The translations under genes were made by a program, and so were the position numbers. A stretch of DNA of 64,000 nucleotides from Chitinophaga pinensis (GTDB lineage: Bacteria > Bacteroidota > Bacteroidia > NS11-12g > UBA9320): contig CAMDSC010000003.1 of assembly GCA_945907065.1 (NCBI GenBank), positions 62,001 to 126,000 of the forward strand. The letters run 5' to 3'. Under the pieces are notes generated by a model. It was not told the DNA's origin. It was given only the letters and a program-made list of their open reading frames with translations, and made no database searches. Shown here piece after piece: positions 51,242 through 61,284 of this stretch (position 1 is the first letter of the stretch; each line of letters begins with the position of its first letter).

Positions 51242-54200
51242 TTATTTAATTAGAGTAATTGTACCACGATACAGGTACTTATGATTTGTAATACTGTTTA
51301 TTTTTATTGAATAAAAGTATACATCAGGGGTGCAAACAATGCTTCCTGCTTTACCATCCCAAGTTTCTTTTGGGTTTTCAGAAGTAAAAACTCTATTACC
51401 CCAACGGTCAAATATTTCAATAAAATAAGAGTTATAATTTTCTAGACTTACGCTAAAAACATTGTTTTTTTCTTCGTCTTTATTATTTGGTGTAAAAGCA
51501 TTTGGTATAAAAATCAGCAAATCTGGGCGTACTACAACCATTTTAGATACCAATGTTAAGCATCCAAAAATATTTGTTCCGTTAAGTAATACTTCGTAGT
51601 TACCTGTATCAGTGTAGCTGTATTTGGGGCTTTCCTCTATTGAGTAATTATCCTCATGTGTAGTTCCAAAATCCCATAACCAACTTAAATTAGGTTCGGA
51701 GTGATTTAGGAACCAAAAATAAGGCTGCATAATAGTTGTCCTATCTGATGGCTGAATACTGAAATTTACTAATGGTTTTGGATTAATATAAAGATTGAAT
51801 GAGATTGAATCTGTGCAAAATAAATTTCTGGTATGAAACGAAAGATTATGTTTGGATGCCTCTAATTGATTTGTGTTAAAATTAGTTTCATTTCCTATTT
51901 TATTTCCATTTTCAATCCATGAATTTATTAATTCATCATCACCAAGATACTTAATTATTGGGGTGATTATATAGTCTGAGTTTTGGCAAATAGTTGTATC
52001 CTTAAATGCCTCTATTTTTGGATTATCATAAACATTAATGCTGAATTCTTTTAATGTTTCACATCCTTCGGAATTCATAGCTTTTGCAAGCAAAGATTGA
52101 GAAATATTGCCTTTCTCAAAACTGCAATGAATAATATTAAGACTTTCAAAATTTTCAATTCTAGAGGTCTTAAGCTCAGTTGATTTGCCTGAATACAAAA
52201 AGTTGATAGAATTAGAATTAAGAACTGAACCTGAAATTAATATTGATTCAGAATTGCAGAAATTTAATTTGTTGGGCGAAAAATTTACATGTGGTGATGG
52301 TAAAATATTTACATTTTGTGTTTCAGTAAAATTGCAATTACCCTCTTTAATGATGTAGCTAAGAGAATGCTTTTGAGCTGTATTTAGTAATGGAGGATTA
52401 AATGAGTTACCCGAAGTATTGTTACCTTGCCATGAACCGCCCAATGGATTTGCTGATAATGTAACCGGAAGTTCAGAATCACAAATTGTATTTTTTAGTC
52501 CGTTAATTTTTATTTCAGGCTTACAAGCGATTTTAACTATTACAGTTTTTAAATCATAGCAACCATAATTATCATAAACATAACTTACTTCAAATTGCCC
52601 ACAAGTATCTGTTAATACTGAAGTTTTATCATTAAATAAACGAAAATCAATAAAAGACCAATTCCCATTATTGGGCTTCACACCTGATAATTTTGTAATA
52701 TCAATGACTCCTGATTGTTGACATAAATTTATTTCATTTTCAAATGTTATATGCACTGCAGGTGTAATTTCAATAAATGCAGTATCCCTATTTTTGCAGC
52801 CATTGGAGGCGGTAAGTTCCCCTTGATATTCTAGTTTCCCGAATCCAATTTCATTTGGGTAAAATAATTTATAGCCATTTTCTTCTTTTATCTTATCAGG
52901 GAATAATGGAAGTTCCCAAACAAAAGAGTAATCAGAAATTTTATAGGGTTTACTAATAAAATGTTCAAATAATACAGGTGTTTTAATTTCGCAAATGGAA
53001 ATTGAACTAAGTTCAAATTCAGGAACAGCTAATAGTACTAAAGGAATATCTTTGGATGCTGTACATCCTGATTGAGTAATTTTATAATTAAGAAGAATGG
53101 TATCGTTATAATAAAACGGGGTAAAATTTGTGTTAATAATCCCATTACTGAATGCTGGATTGCTCGATGACCATTGACCATCAGAAGGAATTATTGCAAA
53201 GTTTTTTAAATTAAAATTTTCTGATTTATGACAAATTTCAAATCTTTCATTACTTAATATTTTAGGTAACACTATTACTGAAATATTTTTTCGCAAAGTA
53301 TCAGTACAAATCCATTTACCCAAATGAAAAGTAAGGATTGCATTAAGTTGGCCATCTTTATCAAATCGATTCGTGATGGAATTTATATTACCAATATTTT
53401 CGCCACTATAAATCCACTTTGTTGTAAATTTAGTTAATGGGGCTTTACTTATGATAAACGAATAATCAGTTCCCTTACATAAACTATCTTTACCTGAAAT
53501 AAATGCAGATGTACCTAAGGTTAAATTATAAATTGTGTCAATCAGTATTGTTTCGCATCCGTTAAATGAGCTAAGGACAGATTTTAGGATAAATTTTCCT
53601 TGAGGCAATGAGCTAATAGTATCATGAGGTAAGTTTGTATAGAAGAGTTCTTTGTTAGGATTTTTTGCATTAAATAAAAGTATAGTGAGGTTGGATTTAA
53701 TATTAAAATTTGAGGCTTGCAATTCAAAATTTCCACATCCCAAATCAGTATATTTTACTTTTAATTCTTCTTTAGGCTTAACTTTTATCAAAATAATTTG
53801 AGAACTAACTGCATTTAAAGGACAAAAGTTATCAATTGCTGAAACAGAAAATGAATAAAATTGATTTGTTGAAGCACCTTTTGCAGGAGTCCACTTAAAT
53901 AAACCATAATTATATGGTGCGGTATTTTGAGTTATTTGACTAAATGAACTTCCATTTATGCTTGAACTTAAAAAATAATTAACGCTGTCATCAACCATTG
54001 TGAACGAATTTTTTGCATCTGTAGTTTCAACTTTTATAGTTAAAGGTTCTTCTTCACAAATTTCATAATAATCTTTGTTTAAAAATTTTGGAGAACTGTT
54101 GCCATCACTGGTTTTTACATATACTTGAATGTCACGTTTAATGTAACCTATGAGTTCCCATTTCCCAGATATTTTTCTGTATTCTTCTACTTTTACAGCT

Positions 54201-55042
54201 ACAATTCCAATTTCTGAATCTTTGGTAGGAATAAATACTGTTGTTCCATTTGATTGATCAAAATAAAAACCGGTTTCTTTAAATTTATCTGAGTTGCATG
54301 GAGTAATATCGGTACAATAAACAGTCAATGGATTTGAATAATTAAATCCACTATAATAATTCACTTCTTTATTAATATCAAATAAAGCAGGAGCTAGGCT
54401 ATATACTAAAGAATCTTTATCAGAATCGGTTGCAAAGTAACTTTGGTATTGAGTTTTGTTGGCATTAATTATAAAAGTTGGGGACGAAACAAAGTTGGGA
54501 GAATTATTTTTGCTGTCAAGACAAGTTTGAATAAATGCATCAATGCAAAAATTCTGCTTAGCGGCTCCGGTTGTTATAGCATTATTTCTTTCAGCAAAGG
54601 ATACATATAAATAGTAATTACAAAATCCTTTTATCTTGTAGTTATCTAAATCGATTATTGCCGAAAATTGCTGTAACTCAATTCCAAATATTGAATTTGA
54701 ACTAGAGTTGCAAACTGAAATCTTGCTTTTGCATAATGGAGTAACATCAGCTATTTTTTCACGGGTTAGTGTGAATTTTGTTTCTGCGGCATTTGTATTA
54801 TCTGTACCTTTTACATATAAATAATCTATTTCCGAACAATTATCTATAGTACTTCCTCCACCATTGCCATTTATTTTACAACCATTACAATCACGATAAA
54901 TATTTAAAGTTACTTTGTATTGGTTATCTTTTATGTGTTTGTAAAATAGTTCACCTCCAAGAACGTGTGAAGCATAAGTATATGATCCATAAAACAAGGA
55001 AAGGCATATTAAAATATGTCTGTAAATATGTTTCATAATCAT
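51242..55042 (-). CDS. Giant surface protein with gliding-motility-type (type B) T9SS C-terminal domain, 1266 aa
   Basis: 1266 residues. Signal peptide to about residue 24 (YTYAS), an N-terminal Cys-rich region distantly matching the other two family members (IYRDCNG, DVTPLCKS), beta-sandwich middle, a PKD-like domain near the C-terminus (WLWDFGTTHEDN..SPKYSYTDTGNYEV), and a final type B sorting domain (FIPNAFTPNNKDEEKNNVF...IFDRWGNRVF...WDGKAG...YFYSI...GTITLIK). Surface adhesin or filament-type protein by family; function unknown. ATG at 55042 or 55036. Follows the 1553-aa gene across a hairpin only 9 nt long from the start. Confidence 0.88.
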   Translation of the reverse strand: MIMKHIYRHILICLSLFYGSYTYASHVLGGELFYKHIKDNQYKVTLNIYRDCNGCKINGNGGGSTIDNCSEIDYLYVKGTDNTNAAETKFTLTREKIADVTPLCKSKISVCNSSSNSIFGIELQQFSAIIDLDNYKIKGFCNYYLYVSFAERNNAITTGAAKQNFCIDAFIQTCLDSKNNSPNFVSSPTFIINANKTQYQSYFATDSDKDSLVYSLAPALFDINKEVNYYSGFNYSNPLTVYCTDITPCNSDKFKETGFYFDQSNGTTVFIPTKDSEIGIVAVKVEEYRKISGKWELIGYIKRDIQVYVKTSDGNSSPKFLNKDYYEICEEEPLTIKVETTDAKNSFTMVDDSVNYFLSSSINGSSFSQITQNTAPYNYGLFKWTPAKGASTNQFYSFSVSAIDNFCPLNAVSSQIILIKVKPKEELKVKYTDLGCGNFELQASNFNIKSNLTILLFNAKNPNKELFYTNLPHDTISSLPQGKFILKSVLSSFNGCETILIDTIYNLTLGTSAFISGKDSLCKGTDYSFIISKAPLTKFTTKWIYSGENIGNINSITNRFDKDGQLNAILTFHLGKWICTDTLRKNISVIVLPKILSNERFEICHKSENFNLKNFAIIPSDGQWSSSNPAFSNGIINTNFTPFYYNDTILLNYKITQSGCTASKDIPLVLLAVPEFELSSISICEIKTPVLFEHFISKPYKISDYSFVWELPLFPDKIKEENGYKLFYPNEIGFGKLEYQGELTASNGCKNRDTAFIEITPAVHITFENEINLCQQSGVIDITKLSGVKPNNGNWSFIDFRLFNDKTSVLTDTCGQFEVSYVYDNYGCYDLKTVIVKIACKPEIKINGLKNTICDSELPVTLSANPLGGSWQGNNTSGNSFNPPLLNTAQKHSLSYIIKEGNCNFTETQNVNILPSPHVNFSPNKLNFCNSESILISGSVLNSNSINFLYSGKSTELKTSRIENFESLNIIHCSFEKGNISQSLLAKAMNSEGCETLKEFSINVYDNPKIEAFKDTTICQNSDYIITPIIKYLGDDELINSWIENGNKIGNETNFNTNQLEASKHNLSFHTRNLFCTDSISFNLYINPKPLVNFSIQPSDRTTIMQPYFWFLNHSEPNLSWLWDFGTTHEDNYSIEESPKYSYTDTGNYEVLLNGTNIFGCLTLVSKMVVVRPDLLIFIPNAFTPNNKDEEKNNVFSVSLENYNSYFIEIFDRWGNRVFTSENPKETWDGKAGSIVCTPDVYFYSIKINSITNHKYLYRGTITLIK

Positions 55043-55050
55043 TATTCAAA

Positions 55051-55085
55051 ATAAAAAGGAGCAGAAAATTTCTGCTCCTTTTTAT
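55051..55085 (-). terminator. Strong hairpin between the two type B surface-protein genes
   Basis: Stem AAAAAGGAGCAG (55053-55064) with CTGCTCCTTTTT (55072-55083), extendable to the A/T ends, 7-nt loop, T-run on the minus strand. It lies 9 bp after the 1553-aa gene stop and 8 bp before the ATG of the next gene, so it terminates or attenuates read-through. Confidence 0.88.
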
Positions 55086-55094
55086 AAAATTATT

Positions 55095-58000
55095 TTATCG
55101 AACCAAAGTAACGGTGCCGTTGTACTTATATAGTTCACCAGAAAAACTAGTAACATTAACCTGGTATACATAAGCATCCATTTGACAAATTTCTCCTTTG
55201 TATTTTCCGTCCCATGGTTTATCAAGCTCATTGGATTCATAAAGCCTTTCGCCCCATCGGTTAAAAATTAATATTTGGTAGGTTATATAACCACTTGCTT
55301 CCACCCAAAATTTATCATTTTTTAATGGGCCTGAACCGTCTGGCGAAAATACGTTAGGTATATAAACTAATATATCTGGATCAATAATTACAAGCCTTTC
55401 AGCAGTGTCACTGCATCCGTGATTTGTAACAACTATCAATCTAACCATATATTTTCCTGTATCACTTGTATAGTAATATTCTGGATTAGCTTTTGAAGAG
55501 GTATCAGTATCAATATTTAAATCGCCAAAATCCCAAAGATTACTTACTATTTTACTTCCTAAAATAAGCTGTTTTGTGCTACTTTCATTAGTAAATCTAA
55601 AGCGAGGCAATGCTGCTGTAGTTCTGTTATTAGGATTAGGAGTAAATCCGGCAACTGGTATTGGATAGGCTTCTATTGGCAGTGGGCCAAGCGTGGTATC
55701 ACATCCAAATTCACTTGTAATTTTCAGTTTCACATCAAATGGTCCTGCGTTATTATAGGTATGCGATGTGTTTTGAGTAGTGGCATCAGTTGGTTCGCCA
55801 AAGGTCCATAAAAATTTAGCTTTTGATGAATCAACACCGTTATTTATCCTACTTGTGAAATTTGTTATATGAGGTACGCAACCGTTTGGATCATCCACTG
55901 AAAATACAGCATGTGGTTTTGGACGAATAATAATAGTCATGGCATCCTGAGCGAATGGACAAACTCCTTCAGCTTCCGTGTAGCAAGTGATTAATATTGT
56001 GGTAGCACTATCGCTTCTTGGTCTGATAGTGAAAGTGGTAGGGTTAAGATTACTTAACTGATTATTACTTTCAAAACTAGCTCTTAACGGATCAGCACTG
56101 TGCACCCAATTTATTTTACTTGTAAATTTATAATCAGCAGTAAGTTTCATATCCATAACATTGCTTCTGCAAGTATCTTTATCTGGTGTAATAATATCTA
56201 CAACCGGTTTACTTTGTACAAATACTTTTAAGCTTTTAGCTGTATCGCATTTAGTTGTAGGATGTGTATAGCTATAAGTTAAAGTAATGTATTTATCCCT
56301 TTCGGTTGATGGAACTGCCGATGGCCTAAATTTATCAGAAAAGATAACTCCTGGAATTGAACTTGACCAAAAACCTCCAGCAGGACTTCCATTTAAAGTT
56401 ACTTCAGGGTCTATTTCGCAGAATTTTCCTTGGTCTCCAGTTGGTGATATACTAATAGTAACTTTAGGCAAAGGATTAATTCTTAAGTTGGTATCGCGCT
56501 GAACAGGGCAACCACTAGCTGTATGGATGTATCGCATCCTATACAGGCCGGGGCCATTTATTAAATTCAATTTTAAAGTATTTAAGCTGTCACAACCTAT
56601 CATTCCAGGTAATAGAAAATTTCTGCTCTTAAAACCTGAAGTATCAACTACTGTCCAGCAACCATCATCCGGTTGAACATTGGAAATGCTTTTTAAATCA
56701 ACAATACCTTTATCTATGCATAAATCAGGAAATATTTTGAAAGTTATTTTTGGAACTTTCCATATAAATATAGTCATAGTATCTTTATTAGAACAACCGG
56801 CTCCATCCATTACTGTTACTTCAAGTTTAATAGAATCTTTAGGTGATTTACCAATGTCAATAGTTCCTGAATCTACTTTTAATCTAAAATCATAACCCAT
56901 TCCAGGGTCAGCATCATATACCAAATCGGTAATAGTGTTACTTCCTCCGGATGGTTTAGGTAGAGTTCTTATTAATTTCCATTGCACATCTACCATTGAG
57001 TTAAGTTTCACAGGTGCCAAAATATGTGGTGCCATTTTAGCCTCAAGTACATCCTGACAATAGTAACCGCCTTTTAATACAATTGGAGGCAATGGATTTA
57101 CTGTGAATACTGTACTATCTTTATTTATACAAGTAGTACTTGGATCCTGATAAGTGTATACCATAGTAAAAACACCTGCTTTATTGGGATCGCATACTGG
57201 TCTTGTATCAAATGCACCACCAAGACCTTCTACATAGCCTGGTTTTTCTCTGCAAAGCCAATCGCCACCTGTTGGTGCCCCATAGGTGGCACTACCTAAT
57301 GCTATATTTCCATAATCACAGCAGAATTTTTGTGGGGCAATAAGCGTGAGCACGGGTAATGGAACTACTTTTATAAAGGTTGTATCAAAACCATAACATC
57401 GTGTAGTATCCTCTTGCACTTGCAACTCTAGTAAATAATTATCTGATTTTTTAGGAACAGAATACCATTTTTCCAAACGGCTTGCACCTGCTCCGGCCCT
57501 TGGCAAGCCTTTATACCAAATATAAGTACCACTTTTTCCATTTCCAATTGTATCTAATCCTGAAGCGTATAATAATAAAGTATCATTAAAACATATAGTT
57601 TGGTCAGGACCAGCGTTAGGATAAAGAGTATCGTTCACAAATAAGTTTAATGTATCTGTCCAAGTACAACCCAAACTGTCAGTAACAGTTGCATTATAAA
57701 CACCTCGCTCAGTAAAGGTAGCAAAAGTATCAGTGCTAAAATCAATGCCGTTTCTTTTCCAGTTCCACCAAAGTGTATCTCCTTGTGGTAAGGTATCACC
57801 TATTTGAGCGTCAATCCAATATGCATTTTTTGCATTTGGCCTTAAAGTTACACTTCCATACCAGCATATTCTTAAATCTGGCCCCATATCTACTTTTGGA
57901 TTTGGTTTTAAAAATACATTTACTGTATCATAAGCAAAACATGTATTATCGTCCCTTATTTCAACGCGGAATGTAGTGTCATGACTACTCATAAATACAT

Positions 58001-59717
58001 CAATATAATCCAATGTATCTTTCGGGTCAAAAGCGGTTGGAGTAAACCATTTATAACTAAATCTAGGCACACCATGTGTTGATTTAGCTCCTAATCTTAA
58101 AGTGGTTCCTGCACATACAAAGCTATCAGGACCAAGTGCTAGGTTAACCTCTAAAAGTGGTGGAACTATTAAGGTATCAAAATAATCTGTAGGACAGTTA
58201 AGCGGAGGATTATTTATTCGATGATGAATAATATATTTTCCGCCTTTTCTAAACTGAACTGTATCTATTGGCTTATTTGACTTTAAGGCATTGCTGGGCT
58301 TAAAGTAATAGTATCGTTTATCTAAAGACTGATTATTTGAATCTGAAATCTCCCACAAATAAGCCGGTGAACCCTTGAAATTGACGCTCACTTTGCTTTC
58401 AAATGTATATAATCCGCATATACCTTTTGTATAGGTTCTAACTGTTTCGGCTATTTGTTTTACTTTAACGGAATAGGATTTTACAGTTACCGCATTTCTA
58501 GGGCAGGCATTATCACGTGCAGTTACGGTAAATGTATACGGTAAATCACTGTATTGATTTTTCTTTGGGGTCCAACAAAATTTCCCCTTTTGAAGTCGTT
58601 CTTTTGGGTCAACAATATTAAAGGTAGCTCCAGGTATACCTCGATTCCATGTTAACCTTACGGTATCCGGTGGATTGGGTTTGGCAGGTGGTGGCGGTAT
58701 AAACTGCTTGTCATCAGAGGTTACCGTAAAACATATCTGACTGCCGGCACATACATCGTATTTATAAGGGCCATACAGCAAAGGTGGATTATTATCCGGA
58801 CAGGTTATTACCCAAAACTGAACATCACGATGGGTTATTCCAATATTAACATATTTGCCTGTTGAATCTTTTCGCCATTCTGTTACTTTTATACTGGCTA
58901 CTGTACTTTCGCTACAATCGGTTGGGGTAAAAATAATATCTCCAGTTTCTTTGTCTAAATAAGTTCCAATTGGAGGATTCACGTTAGGGTTTGGACCTTT
59001 ATTTTTGTCATAACCAATTGGCCAATAATCTTTAAACGGGTTTTGAGAAGTGTTTCCTCCTGACCAGGAGGTTTTTGAACTGAAATCCTGCATTGGATCA
59101 TCCCATGCATAGGATAATGAATCAAAATCAGTAGTATCTGATGCACCGTTGTTATAATAGTATGGCTGGTTGCAGCAAAGAATAGCTACAGGCTCTGAAG
59201 TTAATGAAGGAGATGAATTACAATTTTTTTGACAAATATCAATTTCAGCAGTGGTCCAGAAATTTTGGTTGGCAGCACCCGAAGTAATCGCACCATTTCT
59301 GCAGCATTGTCCACTACCAATTGTTACCCTGCAGCATCCGTTTTTTCTAATGGTTGAAAAATCGTAAGTTACTGTATATGTGTGTTCTTCAACCCCTTGT
59401 CCAGCTGTAGTATTGGGTGGGTTACATGGTTTTCCTCCTCCGGCACAAGTTGGAGTTACATCTCTTACCCTTATTTCGGTAGGGGTAAAGCTGGCTAACT
59501 GTGTTCCAGTGCTAGTACATCTGATAATAGAACCAGGAGCTCCAATAGGAACCCCTCTACAATCCCTGTACATTTTTATAGTAATTTCATACTTATTACT
59601 TCCCAAGCATTTGTAGCTAATGTCAGCCCCCATCATGTGTGTGGCCTGAACATTTTGGGTTAAACCCGCAACTGCCAAAACAATAAAAGCTAAACCTTTA
59701 ATAGCAAGTTGTTTCAT
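55095..59717 (-). CDS. Giant surface protein with type B T9SS C-terminal domain, 1540 aa
   Basis: 1540 residues from the ATG at 59717 (MKQLAIKGLAFIVLAV...), the better start because it opens the signal peptide; an in-frame codon 13 residues upstream is disregarded. After the signal (cut near QATHMM) comes the Cys-rich N-terminal region with YRDCRGVP, KPCNPPNTTAG, CCRNGAITSG, DPMQD and ACPRNAVTVK, then long runs of beta-sandwich/PKD-like domains. The C-terminus (YIPNVFSPDGSGPLKNDKF...ILIFNRWGERLYES...WDGKYKG...GTVTLVR) is a gliding-motility-type CTD. Closest relative in the window is the 1036-aa type A protein. Exported by T9SS; structural surface protein by family. Confidence 0.9.
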   Translation of the reverse strand: MKQLAIKGLAFIVLAVAGLTQNVQATHMMGADISYKCLGSNKYEITIKMYRDCRGVPIGAPGSIIRCTSTGTQLASFTPTEIRVRDVTPTCAGGGKPCNPPNTTAGQGVEEHTYTVTYDFSTIRKNGCCRVTIGSGQCCRNGAITSGAANQNFWTTAEIDICQKNCNSSPSLTSEPVAILCCNQPYYYNNGASDTTDFDSLSYAWDDPMQDFSSKTSWSGGNTSQNPFKDYWPIGYDKNKGPNPNVNPPIGTYLDKETGDIIFTPTDCSESTVASIKVTEWRKDSTGKYVNIGITHRDVQFWVITCPDNNPPLLYGPYKYDVCAGSQICFTVTSDDKQFIPPPPAKPNPPDTVRLTWNRGIPGATFNIVDPKERLQKGKFCWTPKKNQYSDLPYTFTVTARDNACPRNAVTVKSYSVKVKQIAETVRTYTKGICGLYTFESKVSVNFKGSPAYLWEISDSNNQSLDKRYYYFKPSNALKSNKPIDTVQFRKGGKYIIHHRINNPPLNCPTDYFDTLIVPPLLEVNLALGPDSFVCAGTTLRLGAKSTHGVPRFSYKWFTPTAFDPKDTLDYIDVFMSSHDTTFRVEIRDDNTCFAYDTVNVFLKPNPKVDMGPDLRICWYGSVTLRPNAKNAYWIDAQIGDTLPQGDTLWWNWKRNGIDFSTDTFATFTERGVYNATVTDSLGCTWTDTLNLFVNDTLYPNAGPDQTICFNDTLLLYASGLDTIGNGKSGTYIWYKGLPRAGAGASRLEKWYSVPKKSDNYLLELQVQEDTTRCYGFDTTFIKVVPLPVLTLIAPQKFCCDYGNIALGSATYGAPTGGDWLCREKPGYVEGLGGAFDTRPVCDPNKAGVFTMVYTYQDPSTTCINKDSTVFTVNPLPPIVLKGGYYCQDVLEAKMAPHILAPVKLNSMVDVQWKLIRTLPKPSGGSNTITDLVYDADPGMGYDFRLKVDSGTIDIGKSPKDSIKLEVTVMDGAGCSNKDTMTIFIWKVPKITFKIFPDLCIDKGIVDLKSISNVQPDDGCWTVVDTSGFKSRNFLLPGMIGCDSLNTLKLNLINGPGLYRMRYIHTASGCPVQRDTNLRINPLPKVTISISPTGDQGKFCEIDPEVTLNGSPAGGFWSSSIPGVIFSDKFRPSAVPSTERDKYITLTYSYTHPTTKCDTAKSLKVFVQSKPVVDIITPDKDTCRSNVMDMKLTADYKFTSKINWVHSADPLRASFESNNQLSNLNPTTFTIRPRSDSATTILITCYTEAEGVCPFAQDAMTIIIRPKPHAVFSVDDPNGCVPHITNFTSRINNGVDSSKAKFLWTFGEPTDATTQNTSHTYNNAGPFDVKLKITSEFGCDTTLGPLPIEAYPIPVAGFTPNPNNRTTAALPRFRFTNESSTKQLILGSKIVSNLWDFGDLNIDTDTSSKANPEYYYTSDTGKYMVRLIVVTNHGCSDTAERLVIIDPDILVYIPNVFSPDGSGPLKNDKFWVEASGYITYQILIFNRWGERLYESNELDKPWDGKYKGEICQMDAYVYQVNVTSFSGELYKYNGTVTLVR

Positions 59718-59782
59718 TCTGTTTTTAAAATTTGTTTGTTGTAATGATTTTATCATAACTGCGCTAAATTATATATATTAAT

Positions 59783-61282
59783 TTAAAATATTAGTATTTT
59801 TTTTGTAATAATTTGATTTTCAGATTTAAAAGTAAAATAATAGATTCCTTTGTTTTCCATTATCAACGTGTTATTCACTTTTGTATTTAATTCTCTAACT
59901 AATTGACCAAACTGATTAGAAATCGATAGCTCTTCAAAGCCACTCATCCAATTTTGGTAAATATTTTCATTACTTAAAGCTGGATTTTTTAACGTAAATT
60001 CTAATGATTCTAATTTTTTTGAAGTATTTAAAATCTGCCTAGCCCAATTGTTTTTTATTTCATCAGCTTTATTAGCTAAGAAAATATAAGGGTCACCATT
60101 ACTTTTATCATAGCCTGAAATGGCAATATCCAATTCGATATATTCTTTTGATACTAAAGTGGGATATGACATGTTTGCCAACATACTTCTTTCGCCGGCT
60201 GCTGTGTTTTCTTTCCATGTTTGGCCATTAAAATCAGGATCGGTATTGCCCGAATATATAAATTTTGCTTGCGATGTATTGCTCATTCCATCACTGCCAA
60301 AGGTTAATAATTTTGCAGTTTTCCAATTGCCCAACATCATATTTCTATGCTGATGAGGGGCTATTGGCATTCCGCTATTAATGGCGGTATCATTAGTAAT
60401 ATAGAGGGTTGACGATAGTTTTTTGTTTAAAATCATTAATGAAGCTAATGGTTGGGTAATGCCAAAATGATTGTCATCATTAGCATCTCCATTGTATGAA
60501 AAAATCATATTTTTTGGAACAATTGTTCCGCAATAATTGTCTTTATCATTCCCCAGTTGAAAACCGGCATGAAACGAAACATTGATATCTTTATAATTTG
60601 TATTGGTGCGGTTGATAATAAAATACTTTGCAAAAACGGTATTTGGAGCATCTGCCAAGGTATATGCCAATCCATATATTTCAATTTTCAAGGGTTGACC
60701 ACTCGAAGCTTTGTGCTCTGAATAATTATCATTTACTATAAAATAGGAAGCCTTAGTACCTAAAATTTCAGGATAATCACCTTTTGTAGGGTCATATTTT
60801 CCATCTTTATCAAAATCAATAAATGGTGCTAAATATTTATTAAAACGTTCGGTACCATTGGATGGCCAGTTTTTAATGGCATCACTCAAAATATAGTTTG
60901 TGTTTTGAAAGTTTTTTCTATGCTCTTGAATTTGGACTGCTGAAACCGACCAAACTTTATTCCACACTAATGGATCCGCTCCTTTATAGTTTAAACTGTC
61001 AATTGGCCCAGGGCTATAATCCGATTTATTAGTAAAACCATTTACACTGGTAATGTGCAATTTATTTGAGTCATCATTGCCCGAAATCCAGAGATTAATA
61101 AATTTGAAAAGATTATTATTGCTTCCGGCAGGTAGCTCGGAAGCAGCACTGTTATTGAATGTAGCCATTTCGCCATCGGCATTAACTCTAAGCTTCAGTT
61201 GGCCAGATTCTATCCAGTCACCATTTACCTGAGCAAAGGTATTAATGCTAATAAATAGTAATATGATGGCTGCTAATCTCAC
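59783..61282 (-). CDS. Secreted T9SS cargo, 499 aa
   Basis: 499 residues. Signal peptide to ~18 (NTFAQ). The mature part holds IDFDKDGKYDPTKGDYPEILG, a dockerin-like/thrombospondin-type calcium-loop pattern, then beta-rich sequence. The last ~80 residues (LEFTLKNPALSNENIYQNW..SGFEELSISNQFGQLVREL..NKGIYYFTFKSEN..KKILIF) follow the type A sorting-domain pattern, though the usual YPNP opening is degenerate. It starts 2 bp after the membrane-anchored barrel gene ends, so it is co-transcribed with the sigma factor unit. Confidence 0.78.
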   Translation of the reverse strand: MRLAAIILLFISINTFAQVNGDWIESGQLKLRVNADGEMATFNNSAASELPAGSNNNLFKFINLWISGNDDSNKLHITSVNGFTNKSDYSPGPIDSLNYKGADPLVWNKVWSVSAVQIQEHRKNFQNTNYILSDAIKNWPSNGTERFNKYLAPFIDFDKDGKYDPTKGDYPEILGTKASYFIVNDNYSEHKASSGQPLKIEIYGLAYTLADAPNTVFAKYFIINRTNTNYKDINVSFHAGFQLGNDKDNYCGTIVPKNMIFSYNGDANDDNHFGITQPLASLMILNKKLSSTLYITNDTAINSGMPIAPHQHRNMMLGNWKTAKLLTFGSDGMSNTSQAKFIYSGNTDPDFNGQTWKENTAAGERSMLANMSYPTLVSKEYIELDIAISGYDKSNGDPYIFLANKADEIKNNWARQILNTSKKLESLEFTLKNPALSNENIYQNWMSGFEELSISNQFGQLVRELNTKVNNTLIMENKGIYYFTFKSENQIITKKILIF

Positions 61283-61284
61283 TT

